From Lachnospiraceae bacterium (GTDB lineage: Bacteria > Bacillota > Clostridia > Lachnospirales > Lachnospiraceae), in assembly GCA_017624235.1 (NCBI GenBank), contig JAGANL010000048.1, positions 1-50,933 of the forward strand: a stretch of 50,933 nt of DNA, written 5' to 3'. A program made the translations under genes and the position numbers. The notes below the pieces were generated by a model. The model did no database searches. It was not told the origin of the DNA and saw nothing but the letters and a program-made list of their open reading frames with translations. Below, one piece after another: positions 1 to 8,654 of this stretch. Each line of letters starts with the position of its first letter. Position 1 is the stretch's first letter.

Positions 1-46
1 ATTTCTGACTGTGTGTTTTCTTAATAGAGCATTCGATACCCAGGGA

Positions 47-70
47 AAAATCGGCAAGGAGGCCGATTTT
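47..70 (-). terminator. Hairpin terminator downstream of radA
   Basis: A perfect 9-bp inverted repeat (AAAATCGGC / GCCGATTTT) with a 6-nt loop. Read on the minus strand, the stem ends in a T run, as expected for a rho-independent terminator of the radA transcript. The mirror side is also T-rich, so it could work in both directions. It lies about 165 bp beyond the radA stop. Confidence 0.55.
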
Positions 71-71
71 A

Positions 72-102
72 GGCTTCCTGCGCACGGACGCGCATGGAAG
101 CC
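72..102. other. Stable GC-rich stem-loop of unknown role
   Basis: The arms GGCTTCC and GGAAGCC (72-78 and 96-102) continue inward as TGCGC / GCGCA (79-83 and 90-94), giving 12 base pairs with one bulged T and a 6-nt loop. It sits directly beside the radA-side terminator. The rest of positions 1-235 shows no convincing gene: the only reading frame (11-202, plus) has no ribosome binding site and low-complexity composition. Confidence 0.4.
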
Positions 103-235
103 GCCCCGACCTCCGAAAAAATTTTTCCTGCTCTATTTAGAAAACCCCAGTCAGAATGTGGTTCTGGATTTTTTGCATCGAACGACCGCTCCCAGACGGT
201 AGCTTACGGATACCGGCTGAACTTTTCTACCCGCC

Positions 236-1621
236 CTAACGGATCAGATCAATCGCATCCTGCACGGTGCTGACCCCGATGATACGGATACCCCCGATTT
301 CCTCCAGATTATCCGCGCATACCTTCGGCAGCACACAAATCGTAAATCCGAGCTTCTTCGCTTCCAATACCCGCTGCTTTGCCTGACTGACTGCACGTAC
401 CTCTCCGCTTAAACCCACTTCTCCAAAAGCAATCACGCTGTCTGCAATAGCCCGGTTCTTAAAGCTGGATACGATAGCCATAGCAATCCCCAGATCAATC
501 GCCGGTTCGGTAATCTTCATTCCTCCTGCAATATTTACATAGGCATCACAGTCTGAAAGCTGCACACCGACCCGCTTTTCCAAAACTGCCATCAGGAGGT
601 TGACCCGGTTATAATCGGTCCCATTCGCCTGCCTTCTTGGAATGCCCAGATTGCTGTGACAGACCAGAGACTGAATTTCTACCAGAATCGGTCTGGTTCC
701 TTCCATGGAACAGGAAACGATGGAACCGCTCGCTCCTTCCGGCCTGCCATTTAACATGTATTCGGAGGGATTGACCACCTCAGTCAATCCTTCGTTACGC
801 ATTTCAAAAACTCCGATTTCATTGGTAGAACCGAACCGGTTCTTTACACCCCTGAGCAATCTGTAGGCAGCATACCGATCTCCTTCAAAATAGAGCACCG
901 TATCTACCATATGTTCTAAAACTCTGGGGCCTGCTACAGTTCCTTCCTTTGTCACATGTCCTACGATAAAGATTGAGATTCCGAGTCCCTTTGCCAGCTG
1001 CAGCAGGATACCTGTAGACTCCCGCACCTGGGAAACGCTGCCGGGAGCAGCCGATACCTCTTCACTGTACATCGTCTGAATGGAATCAATAATCACAATT
1101 TCCGGCCTTTCCCGCTTGATGCTTTCCGCAATCACATCCAGATTCGTCTCGCACAGTAGCTGCAATGCCTCCGTAAACTCACCCAGACGGATTGCTCGCA
1201 GCTTAATCTGCTTTAGGGACTCTTCCCCGGAAATATAGAGCACCTTATGCTGATCTTCAGCCAACAGCCGGCACATCTGTAATAATAAGGTGGACTTCCC
1301 AATGCCCGGATCTCCGCCCACTAACGTAAGAGAGCCGGGGACGATACCGCCGCCCAGCACTCTGTCTAATTCTTTGATATGCGTCAGTATTTTTTCCTCT
1401 TCCCCAAGTGTAATCTCCTGTAGGCTGACTGCCTTCCCAGCAGAACCCTTCTCTGCAAAAGCAGCTATCCCACGGCTTCCTGCTGCACTCTTTTTGGAAG
1501 TACTGACTGTTTCCTCTACAAACGTATTCCACCGTCTGCAGCCGGGACACTGTCCCATCCATTTGGACGATTCATAACCGCACTCCTGACAGAAGAATAC
1601 GGTTGCCGATTTCTTTGCCAT
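236..1621 (-). CDS. radA: DNA repair protein RadA (Sms)
   Basis: RadA is a cytoplasmic, RecA-like, DNA-branch-migrating ATPase that helps process recombination intermediates. The 461-residue protein has the usual family length. It shows, in order, the N-terminal zinc finger (Cys11, Cys14, Cys25, Cys28), a Walker A motif GGDPGIGKS at 102-110, a Walker B strand IVIIDS near 175-180, the RadA signature KNRFG at 260-264, and a C-terminal Lon-protease-like domain. The start lies 3 bp after the stop of the 136-residue gene upstream and has only a weak ribosome binding site, which suggests translational coupling. This family assignment is secure. Confidence 0.97.
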   Translation of the reverse strand: MAKKSATVFFCQECGYESSKWMGQCPGCRRWNTFVEETVSTSKKSAAGSRGIAAFAEKGSAGKAVSLQEITLGEEEKILTHIKELDRVLGGGIVPGSLTLVGGDPGIGKSTLLLQMCRLLAEDQHKVLYISGEESLKQIKLRAIRLGEFTEALQLLCETNLDVIAESIKRERPEIVIIDSIQTMYSEEVSAAPGSVSQVRESTGILLQLAKGLGISIFIVGHVTKEGTVAGPRVLEHMVDTVLYFEGDRYAAYRLLRGVKNRFGSTNEIGVFEMRNEGLTEVVNPSEYMLNGRPEGASGSIVSCSMEGTRPILVEIQSLVCHSNLGIPRRQANGTDYNRVNLLMAVLEKRVGVQLSDCDAYVNIAGGMKITEPAIDLGIAMAIVSSFKNRAIADSVIAFGEVGLSGEVRAVSQAKQRVLEAKKLGFTICVLPKVCADNLEEIGGIRIIGVSTVQDAIDLIR

Positions 1622-1624
1622 AAA

Positions 1625-2035
1625 CTATTTCTCGATTCTGACCTTTACTTCACCTTCACCCTCCAGCTCCACGCTCAGGTTCAGCTTTCCACCCAGATTT
1701 GTCTTCATCTTTCCGACATTATGATCTGCCACAAACACGTCATATTCTGTCTCATCTTCCAGTCCGACAGTAATCTGTGCATCCTCTGCACCTTCTACCA
1801 CAAAGCTGACTCCATTTTCTGTTTCTTCAAAATGGTTCACACTGGTTCCCGGTACAGACTCATAAACAAACATACCATTTTTCTCCAGCTTCGTCATAAT
1901 CTGATAGGTCTTGACCTTGTATAAATCTCCTTCATGCTCAAAATCTTCCTTTTTTGCCTTTGCTGTCAGTTTGTGATTTCCAAAGCTGACTGTTCCATCG
2001 CTTTCTGCACAAATTAACTGCTCTACTACTGCCAT
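1625..2035 (-). CDS. Conserved small beta-rich protein of unknown function
   Basis: A 136-residue acidic protein with no signal peptide or membrane segment. Its alternating hydrophobic/charged pattern (for example VKVRIEK at the C-terminus) suggests an all-beta fold. I recognise no catalytic motif. Similar small proteins next to radA in related Clostridia are sometimes labelled 'endosialidase', but nothing in this sequence supports that activity. A strong ribosome binding site (GGAGG) precedes the ATG, and the gene ends 3 bp before radA, so the two are probably co-transcribed. Confidence 0.8.
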   Translation of the reverse strand: MAVVEQLICAESDGTVSFGNHKLTAKAKKEDFEHEGDLYKVKTYQIMTKLEKNGMFVYESVPGTSVNHFEETENGVSFVVEGAEDAQITVGLEDETEYDVFVADHNVGKMKTNLGGKLNLSVELEGEGEVKVRIEK

Positions 2036-2104
2036 CGTTCTTTCCTCCTGCCATTTATCTTAGCGCATTTTCTGATTGGTTCAGATACGTTTAGTATAAT
2101 ATAT

Positions 2105-4567
2105 TTATGACTCCTTGTCATTCATTTTTACAGTAAAAGTGACCTTTCCATTCTTGATTCCTGCACTCACATGCTCACCGCTTTTCACCCGTCCGGAAAG
2201 GATTTCCTCTGCCAGGGCATCTTCAATTACCGTCTGAATAGCACGTTTTAACGGACGCGCTCCCATTTTGAGTTCCGAGTATTTCTCCACGATATATTCC
2301 TTCAGCGCCGGGGTAATGGTAAGCCGGATATTCATCTGCTCCTGACATCTTCTGGTCAGATTTTTGGACAACAGAGTGATAATCTCTTTCATATTTTCTT
2401 TATTCAATGGATGAAATACCATAATTTCATCAATACGGTTAATAAATTCCGGCTTAAACAGCCGCTTAACCTCCTCCATCACACCGGATTTCATCTTCTC
2501 GTAGCTTTTCTTTTCACTCTCTTCTACCGCAAAGCCCAGATTCTTCGGATCAACGATCCGTTGTGCACCTGCATTGGATGTCATAATCATAATCGTATTT
2601 TTAAAGCTGACCTTCCGCCCCTTGGAATCCGTAATATGACCGTCATCCAATACCTGTAATAAAATATTGAATACATCCGGATGAGCTTTCTAAATCTCAT
2701 CAAACAGCACGACCGAATAAGGATTTCTTCTGACCTTCTCACTGAGCTGCCCGCCTTCGTCAAAGCCGACATAGCCCGGAGGGGAACCAATCATTTTCGA
2801 TACAGAATGCGGCTCCATATATTCTGACATATCCACCCGGATCAGGGCATTTTCCGAACCAAACATAGCTTCTGCCAGTGCCTTGCTGAGCTCCGTCTTA
2901 CCGACACCGGTAGGACCCAGAAACAGGAAAGAACCAATCGGCCGGTTGGGGTCCTGCAATCCTACCCTTCCTCTTCTCATAGCCCGGGCGACAGCAGAAA
3001 CCGCTTCCTCCTGTCCGATGACTCTCTGATGCAGAATGCTTTCCAGCTTGAGCAGTCTCTCACTTTCCTTTTCTGCAAGCTTCTGAAGCGGTATTTTCGT
3101 CCAGACTGATACCACCTCCGCAATATCATTTTCCTGAACGACCAGTTCTCTTTCTCTGAGCTGCTGTTCATGTTTGTCCACGGCACGATTGTATTTACGA
3201 ATCAGCGCATCCTGCTTCTGCTTAATCTCGCCTGCCTGACTGAATGCCTCAAACTTAATGCTCCTCTCAATCTGCAAATCCATATTTCGGATTTCCTGCT
3301 CCATCTGCTTAATCTTCTGGGGTACGTGCATACCACGCAGCCGAATGGCAGAAGCTGCTTCATCAATCAGATCAATCGCCTTATCCGGCAGATTTCTGTC
3401 ATTGATATAGCGATTGGAAAGCTTGACAGCCGCCTCGATGGCTTCCTCCGAAATCTTTACTCCATGGTGTTCCTCATATTTGTAGCAGATACCCTTTAAA
3501 ATACGGACAGCCTCTTCCTCGCCCGGCTCCTCTACGGTCACCGGTTGAAAACGCCTTTCCAGTGCGGCATCCTTCTCGATGTATTTACGGTATTCCGCAA
3601 TGGTAGTCGCACCAATCAACTGAATCTCACCTCTGGCCAGAGACGGCTTTAAAATATTGGAAGCATCAATTGCTCCCTCAGCCCCTCCGGCTCCGATAAT
3701 CGTATGGATTTCATCCAAAAACAGGATAATGTTTCCATCCTCACGTACTTCTGCAATCACCTTCTTAATACGCTCTTCAAATTCACCGCGATATTTGCTT
3801 CCTGCTACCATACCGGAAAGATCCAGTGTCACGACTCTCTTTTTCTTTACCGTATCCGGCACCTCTTCGGCTACAATGCGCAGTGCCAGTCCCTCTGCAA
3901 TCGCTGTCTTTCCGACTCCCGGTTCTCCTACCAGACAGGGATTATTCTTCGTCCTTCTGCTCAGAATCTGAATCACACGTTTGATTTCATCCTCTCTGCC
4001 AATGACCGGGTCCAGTTCTCCGTTTTTTGCCAGCGCGGTCAGATCCCTGCTGTACTGATCCAGCGTAGGAGTCTCACTCTTCTGTTTGCCCCGGTTCTGT
4101 CTGGAAAGATCCTCTTTGTAAAGCCCTCCATCCTGTCCCATGGCAACCAGCGTATCCACATACAGCTTCTGCATCTGGATTCCCATCGTATTTAACAGTC
4201 TGGCCGCTACGTTTTCTCCCTCTTTGATGATTGCCAGTAGAATGTGCTCCGTACCGACTGCATCTGCCTTGAAACGCTCTGCCTGTCTGGCGCTCTCCTC
4301 CAGAATCTTTTTGGAACGGGGCGAATATCCGTCTCTTTCCTTTAATGCCAACAGATTTTCCGGTGCAATCAGATCCCGAATCATTTCAATGACCTGACCT
4401 TCCTCCACACCGTTATCAAACATCACATTTGCTGCCACACCGGTTCTTTCCCGCAATAATCCCAGCAAAATGTGCTCTGTTCCGATATAGTTCTGCCGAA
4501 ATTCCTTTGCTGCCAGCTCTGCCAGATGCAGTGCTGTTTCAGCCTTCTTTGTATAACGCGGCATCAT
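2105..4567 (-). pseudogene. clpC: ClpC-type AAA+ unfoldase, interrupted by an in-frame TAG
   Basis: ClpC unfolds substrates and feeds them to the ClpP protease. The reading frame covers 820 sense codons, the normal ClpC length. It shows two N-terminal Clp repeats (about residues 1-145), a D1 ATPase module with Walker A GEPGVGKT at 214-221 and Walker B LFLDEIH, a coiled-coil middle domain containing a UVR-like stretch, and a D2 module with Walker A GPTGVGKT. Codon 626 (2690-2692) is TAG where the family has Glu in DEIEKAHP just after the D2 Walker B. The frame then continues intact for 194 codons to a normal C-terminus. No good internal start follows the stop; the first candidate is a TTG near 2650 without a clear ribosome binding site. 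The result is either a 625-residue truncated protein, a recent nonsense mutation, or a sequencing error. The start overlaps the GntR stop by 4 bp (ATGA) and has a GGAGG site. Confidence 0.9.
2690..2692 (-). other. In-frame amber codon in clpC D2 Walker B region
   Basis: The minus strand reads ATT TAG AAA GCT CAT where ClpC proteins encode I-E-K-A-H. A single GAG to TAG change explains it. Frame and homology are uninterrupted on both sides. Confidence 0.9.
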
Positions 4568-4941
4568 TTCATACCTCCATAGTCTTCATATATTTCGTCA
4601 ATGAGCGCATGCACTTCTTCTCTTGATATGTTCTTACAGGTACCCTTTGCGAGAACCACTCTAAGCTCCTTTTCCATTTCCTCCATGGCGCACAGCTTAT
4701 CGATATCCACGGCAATCACAGCTCCGCGCCGTCTGTCTACCTTTACAAAGCCTTCCTGCTTGAGCACTGTATAAGCCTTGTTGACCGTATGCATGTTGAT
4801 TCCAATATCCTCCGCAAGCTGTCTTACAGAAGGCAGGGCTTCTCCTTCCTTAAACTGCGAAGTGGCTATCCCCAGAATAATCTGATTATGAAGCTGCATA
4901 TACAACGCTTCTTCACTATTAAAATCAATTTCTATTACCAT
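4564..4941 (-). CDS. GntR-family (YtrA-like) transcriptional regulator
   Basis: A 125-residue DNA-binding protein with an N-terminal winged helix of the GntR type (about residues 10-75, including [20 protein letters not shown]) and a short C-terminal tail typical of the YtrA subfamily, too small for a ligand-binding FadR or HutC domain. The start at 4941 was chosen because it follows AGAAGG and because longer versions would begin inside the promoter found at 4978-5006. The gene overlaps clpC by 4 bp, so the two form an operon. In many Firmicutes clpC is preceded by ctsR-mcsA-mcsB; here none of those is present and a GntR protein takes that place. A palindrome over the -10 box suggests autoregulation, which is inference. 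Confidence 0.88.
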   Translation of the reverse strand: MVIEIDFNSEEALYMQLHNQIILGIATSQFKEGEALPSVRQLAEDIGINMHTVNKAYTVLKQEGFVKVDRRRGAVIAVDIDKLCAMEEMEKELRVVLAKGTCKNISREEVHALIDEIYEDYGGMK

Positions 4942-4967
4942 CAACTCTGCCACCGCCTTCTTTTGTT

Positions 4968-4988
4968 TGTTATACATATCATATAACA
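4968..4988 (-). promoter_or_regulatory. Palindromic operator over the gntR-clpC promoter
   Basis: A perfect 7-bp inverted repeat, TGTTATA and TATAACA, separated by 7 bp. It overlaps the -10 box and start region of the gntR-clpC promoter. Spacing and AT-rich arms fit a dimeric GntR/YtrA-type binding site, so negative autoregulation is the likely role. Confidence 0.55.
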
Positions 4989-5006
4989 GACTATCTGGCC
5001 TGTCAA
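4978..5006 (-). promoter_or_regulatory. Sigma-A promoter of gntR-clpC
   Basis: A consensus -35 TTGACA (5001-5006) and -10 TATGAT (4978-4983) separated by exactly 17 bp. Transcription would begin near 4970, leaving a short leader before the GntR start at 4941. Confidence 0.8.
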
Positions 5007-5047
5007 TATCCGATTCGTATGTGCATCTTATATACACTCCATAATGC

Positions 5048-5082
5048 CAAAATCTCCGTGACAGCTTCCTGCCACGGAGATT
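5048..5082 (-). terminator. Terminator after the SH3-domain protein gene
   Basis: A perfect 10-bp stem (AATCTCCGTG / CACGGAGATT, 5051-5060 and 5073-5082) with a 12-nt loop. Read on the minus strand it is followed by a short T run. It separates the purine/SH3 transcript from the gntR-clpC promoter. Confidence 0.7.
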
Positions 5083-5116
5083 TCATTTTTTAGGAAATCT
5101 TTCTTCATTTTTGGTA

Positions 5117-6856
5117 CTACATATCGTCTCTGCCGTCCATATTCAGGAATTCAAATTCAAATTCATCATCGTCTTCCTCTTCCTCATAATATGCGGGCTG
5201 TGGCTTAGGCTGCGGCTTTCTCACCTGTGCCGGACGCTCATGCTGTGGATTGCCCTGTGGTCTGGCTGCTCTCTGCTCTGCTGCCTGTCCTGCCGGCCTG
5301 CGCTGTGCCTGACCGGAACCCTGCGGTCTGGCTGCTCTCTGCTCCGGTGTCTGTCCTGCCGGTCTCTGACCTGCCTGACCGGAACCCTGCGGTCTGGCCG
5401 CTCTCTGCTCCGGTGCCTGTCCTGCCGGTCTCTGACCTGTCTGGCCGGAACCCTGCGGTCTGGCTGCTCTCTGCTCCGGTGCCTGTCCTGCCGGCCTGCG
5501 TGCTGTCTGACCGGAACCCTGCGGTCTGGCTGCTCTCTGCTCTGTCTGTCTCGGAGCCGCAGGTGCCTGACCCCTGGCCGGACGTCCTTCGACTGCCTGC
5601 TGTCTCGCCCCTGCCTGTGCACTTCCCGGCGCCGGACGTCTGCGAACCGGACGCTCCGGTTCCTCTTCTATCTCTTCCTCTTCAAATTCCTCATCCTCAT
5701 ATTCTTCTTCATTGGAACGGAGGAAATTTCTCGGCTTCCATCTGCGGCTGTCGACGCGGCCTTCCTCATAGGCTTCCGGCTCCCCGTCCTCATCGCCGTA
5801 ATAACCATCCTCTTCCTCGTCATAGCCTTCATCCCACTGGCTGTCACGAAGCTTTAACATCAAAAGGGTGACTGCCACAATCAGTATTACAACCAGAACT
5901 GCCAATATGGCAATCACAATCTTAGCCGTTGTTCCAAAGCCTTCTCCACCGGAAGTGCCCGCCGGCTCTCCTCCGGCCAGATTATTGATTTTTGTGCATT
6001 CCTGATTGGAAAGATCATACAGATACCAGTATTTTCCGCCATTGGTATCCGTTGTATACAATAAATAGTAATTACCGGATTCCCATTCGGCCAGCTTGCT
6101 CTCATCAATCTCCATCTTAGAAAGGTCAGCGTCCTCCGGCAGGATTCGGCTGGAAACTACATTCGATACCTCCGTATAGCCGCTGCCTGTACTGCCTTCT
6201 CCGGCACCCTCTCCGCTGTCCGGTGCTTCGGTTTCAGGGGCTTCACTGCCTTCTCCTCCATCCGTACCCTCTACAGCCGCTGATACCTCCAGAAGATCTT
6301 CTCTGATAAAGCCTGTAACATCACTGCCGTTTGAAACAAAGGATACCTGATACCAGGTCTTTCCATCAGCTCCTGTGGTTTGTCCCAGAATCGTTACCAC
6401 GGTTCCCTGTTTTGCACTGACTACCACTGCATCCGTGGTCGCCGGTCCTTTGCGCACATTGACACTGGCGCTGGTAATCGTTCCGGATGAAGCATCCGAC
6501 GGCTGAACATCCGCATTCGTCTCCGTAACCGTGGCATCGCTGCCCGCACTGCCTTCTACCGTTCCGTTTACTTTTACAAGATCAGCACGGATATACCCTT
6601 TGGTATTGCCATCCACAATCTGATACCATGTCTGTCCGTCGGCTCCGGTTGTCTTACCTGTAATCGTAAGCTTATCATTTGCCTTTACGCTGGCTACTGC
6701 ATTGCTGGATGTATCCGCACTGCTTCTGACCTTTGCAGAGCCCGGAATAACGGTTCCCTCCGCATCTGCAAATACAGTCATAGAACACGCTGCAAACAAA
6801 ATCATTGCTGCCATATACGTGGCAAAGCGTGTGATCATCTTTCCTGTTTTTTTCAT
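5117..6856 (-). CDS. Single-pass membrane protein with two SH3 type-3 domains and a repeat-rich tail
   Basis: The 579-residue protein starts with a signal peptide ending near VFADAEG. Two bacterial SH3 domains follow (about 34-98 and 120-195; both contain TTGADGxTWYQ), then a Thr/Glu/Gly-rich linker and a second extracellular segment. One transmembrane helix lies at about 309-333, then an acidic cytoplasmic stretch. The tail holds tandem 22-residue repeats beginning EQRAARPQGSGQ and ends in an acidic cluster. SH3b domains usually bind cell-wall peptide, so it may link the wall to the cytoplasm; no enzyme domain is seen. Start 6856 was chosen for its GGAGG site and because it gives a proper signal peptide. 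It lies 49 bp after the zinc-ribbon gene. Confidence 0.85.
   Translation of the reverse strand: MKKTGKMITRFATYMAAMILFAACSMTVFADAEGTVIPGSAKVRSSADTSSNAVASVKANDKLTITGKTTGADGQTWYQIVDGNTKGYIRADLVKVNGTVEGSAGSDATVTETNADVQPSDASSGTITSASVNVRKGPATTDAVVVSAKQGTVVTILGQTTGADGKTWYQVSFVSNGSDVTGFIREDLLEVSAAVEGTDGGEGSEAPETEAPDSGEGAGEGSTGSGYTEVSNVVSSRILPEDADLSKMEIDESKLAEWESGNYYLLYTTDTNGGKYWYLYDLSNQECTKINNLAGGEPAGTSGGEGFGTTAKIVIAILAVLVVILIVAVTLLMLKLRDSQWDEGYDEEEDGYYGDEDGEPEAYEEGRVDSRRWKPRNFLRSNEEEYEDEEFEEEEIEEEPERPVRRRPAPGSAQAGARQQAVEGRPARGQAPAAPRQTEQRAARPQGSGQTARRPAGQAPEQRAARPQGSGQTGQRPAGQAPEQRAARPQGSGQAGQRPAGQTPEQRAARPQGSGQAQRRPAGQAAEQRAARPQGNPQHERPAQVRKPQPKPQPAYYEEEEDDDEFEFEFLNMDGRDDM
5253..5560 (-). repeat. 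66-bp tandem repeat, four full units and one partial
   Basis: Units begin at 5253, 5319, 5385, 5451 and 5517, exactly 66 bp apart. Each encodes 22 residues built on EQRAARPQGSGQxxxRPAGQ. Differences between units are mostly single substitutions, so the array is recent or maintained by recombination. Because the unit is a multiple of three, copy-number change would alter tail length without breaking the frame. Confidence 0.9.
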
Positions 6857-6905
6857 TTCTATCCTCCGGTCTGCTGTTGCACAGACTTTACCTTGTACTT
6901 TTCTT

Positions 6906-7373
6906 TTATCTTTCCCGGCGAAAACGCTTCTCTCCATCTTCCTGCCTGTCATGCTGTCCAAAGCCATGCAGCGCACTGTGTTTGCTGTTCCTGGCTCTTT
7001 CCAGATCTTCCCTTGCCTGAATCTTCTGGGCACATGCCGGACAATATCTTCCCGCACGAATGTCCCTTCCGCAAACCTCACATTTTAGGAAGACGGAGGA
7101 ATCCGGTGCTACCTCTATTCGCTCCTCCCTTAACAACTGACGTATCACCTTACGGGAAACACCGGTTCCCATCTCGACGTCATACATTTTTCTGGCAAGA
7201 GGATGCGTTTCTATATAGTTTCGCACCTTTCCATAATCGTCATATTCCAGATGGTTACACTTTTCACACTGGTATTCTCCAACACCCTTGAATATCATAT
7301 GTCCACCGCATACCTCACATATGACCGGCTTGTTGTAATCGTCCAGATGGATCTTCACTCTCTCATCAGCCAT
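6906..7373 (-). CDS. YvyF-like zinc-ribbon protein of the flagellar-region family
   Basis: A 155-residue cytoplasmic protein with an N-terminal zinc ribbon (CEVCGG ... CEKC, about residues 19-40), a central helical segment resembling the helix-turn-helix of B. subtilis YvyF (GVSRKVIRQLLREERIEV), and a second zinc ribbon (CEVCGRDI ... CPAC, about 98-115). The C-terminus is basic and disordered-looking. In Bacillus the family sits in the flagellar region next to flgM; here it lies between purD and the SH3-domain gene. It probably acts as a regulator or adaptor; the exact role is unknown. Confidence 0.7.
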   Translation of the reverse strand: MADERVKIHLDDYNKPVICEVCGGHMIFKGVGEYQCEKCNHLEYDDYGKVRNYIETHPLARKMYDVEMGTGVSRKVIRQLLREERIEVAPDSSVFLKCEVCGRDIRAGRYCPACAQKIQAREDLERARNSKHSALHGFGQHDRQEDGEKRFRRER

Positions 7374-7379
7374 GTTCCA

Positions 7380-8654
7380 TCAATCCATTTCATCAATTGC
7401 TTTTCCTATATCATGACGCATATATTTGTTTTCAAAGCTGACCCATTCGGTTGCTTCGTATGCCTTCTTTCTGGCTTCCTTCAAGTCCTTTCCGGTTGCC
7501 GTAATCCCCAGCACACGTCCTCCGTTTGTTACAATGCCATCCTCTGTTAACTTTGTGCCCGCATGGAAACAGAAATAATCCTCTTTTCCATCAAATGCGG
7601 AAAGTCCGGTAATCTTCTTCCCCTTTTCATACTTCACCGGGTAGCCGTCAGAGGCCAGTACGACACAGACTGCCGCATTATCCTCAAACTGCAGATCTAC
7701 CTGATCCAGTGTGCCGTTTAAGCAGGCCTCCATCACCTCAATGATGTCATTTTTCATACGCGGCAGTACGACCTGAGCCTCCGGATCTCCGAAACGGGCA
7801 TTATACTCCAATACTCTCGGCCCCTTTTCCGTCAGCATCAGACCAAAGAAGATAATACCTTTAAATTCTCTGCCCTCTGCTGCCATGGCATCTACAGTCG
7901 CCTGATAAATATGTGCCTTGCAGAATTCGTCCACCTCAGCTGTATAAAAGGGGCTCGGTGAAAAGGTTCCCATACCGCCGGTATTCAAGCCCTGGTCGCC
8001 GTCCTTTGCACGCTTGTGATCCTGTGCAGAGGTCATCGTCTTAATTGTCTTTCCATCCACAAAGGACAAAACCGATACCTCCCGGCCTGTCATGAATTCT
8101 TCAATGACCAGTTTATTTCCGGCATTGCCAAACTGCTTGTCTAACATGATGGACTTGACGCCTTCTTTTGCTTCTTCCAGTGTATTACAGATCAAAACGC
8201 CCTTTCCAAGTGCCAGTCCGTCTGCCTTTAACACAATCGGCATATCTGCTGTCTCCAGATACTTCAGTGCATCCTCTGCATTGTCAAAATTCTCATATGC
8301 TGCGGTCGGGATATGATATTTCTTCATCAAATCCTTGGAAAATGCCTTGCTGCCCTCTAAAATAGCTGCATTTTTACGCGGGCCAAAGGCTTTCAGTCCG
8401 GCCGCTTCAAACGCATCCACCGCGCCGGCTACCAGCGGATCATCCGGTGCTACGATAGTCAGGTCGATTTCCTTTTCTTTGGCAAAGGCAACCAGCCTGT
8501 CAAATTCCATGACACCAATATCCACGCACTCAGCCAGACGGCTGATTCCGGCATTACCGGGTGCACAATATATTTTCTCAACCTTCGGGCTCTTTGCCAC
8601 GCTTGTTGCAATGGCATGCTCCCGTCCGCCGCTTCCTACAATCAGTACCTTCAT
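7380..8654 (-). CDS. purD: Phosphoribosylamine-glycine ligase (GAR synthetase)
   Basis: PurD joins glycine to phosphoribosylamine using ATP, the second step of de novo purine synthesis. The 424-residue protein has the expected length. It opens with the nucleotide-binding MKVLIVGSGGREHAIA, followed by the ATP-grasp region (VLKADGLALGKGV; EEFMTGREVSVLSF) and the metal-binding EYNARFGDPEAQ. An AAGGGAG site precedes the start. It is the last of the purE-M-N-D genes; purC, purF, purH and purL are not in the window. Confidence 0.97.
   Translation of the reverse strand: MKVLIVGSGGREHAIATSVAKSPKVEKIYCAPGNAGISRLAECVDIGVMEFDRLVAFAKEKEIDLTIVAPDDPLVAGAVDAFEAAGLKAFGPRKNAAILEGSKAFSKDLMKKYHIPTAAYENFDNAEDALKYLETADMPIVLKADGLALGKGVLICNTLEEAKEGVKSIMLDKQFGNAGNKLVIEEFMTGREVSVLSFVDGKTIKTMTSAQDHKRAKDGDQGLNTGGMGTFSPSPFYTAEVDEFCKAHIYQATVDAMAAEGREFKGIIFFGLMLTEKGPRVLEYNARFGDPEAQVVLPRMKNDIIEVMEACLNGTLDQVDLQFEDNAAVCVVLASDGYPVKYEKGKKITGLSAFDGKEDYFCFHAGTKLTEDGIVTNGGRVLGITATGKDLKEARKKAYEATEWVSFENKYMRHDIGKAIDEMD

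Noticed and set aside
11-202. 63-residue plus-strand open frame at the left edge
   Set aside because: No ribosome binding site, odd composition, and it runs through two strong hairpins including a terminator.
2105-2650. Separate gene made of the clpC C-terminal fragment
   Set aside because: It would need a TTG start with no proper ribosome binding site and begins inside the conserved D2 domain, so it is the tail of clpC.
2690-2692. Reading TAG in clpC as pyrrolysine or other recoding
   Set aside because: No pyrrolysine genes are seen, the site is a conserved Glu in all ClpC proteins I know, and no recoding element was recognised. A plain nonsense mutation or sequence error is simpler.
3170-4397. 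Plus-strand frames antisense to clpC
   Set aside because: They are shadows of the clpC coding frame with no binding site and no recognisable domain.
5253-5560. Possible CRISPR array
   Set aside because: The spacing is an exact 66-bp coding repeat with no variable spacers; it lies inside an open reading frame.
5111-5871. Long plus-strand open frames antisense to the SH3-domain gene (5111-5857 and 5227-5871)
   Set aside because: They arise from the repeat-rich, stop-poor antisense strand; the translations are Cys/Leu/Ser/Arg low complexity with no family resemblance.
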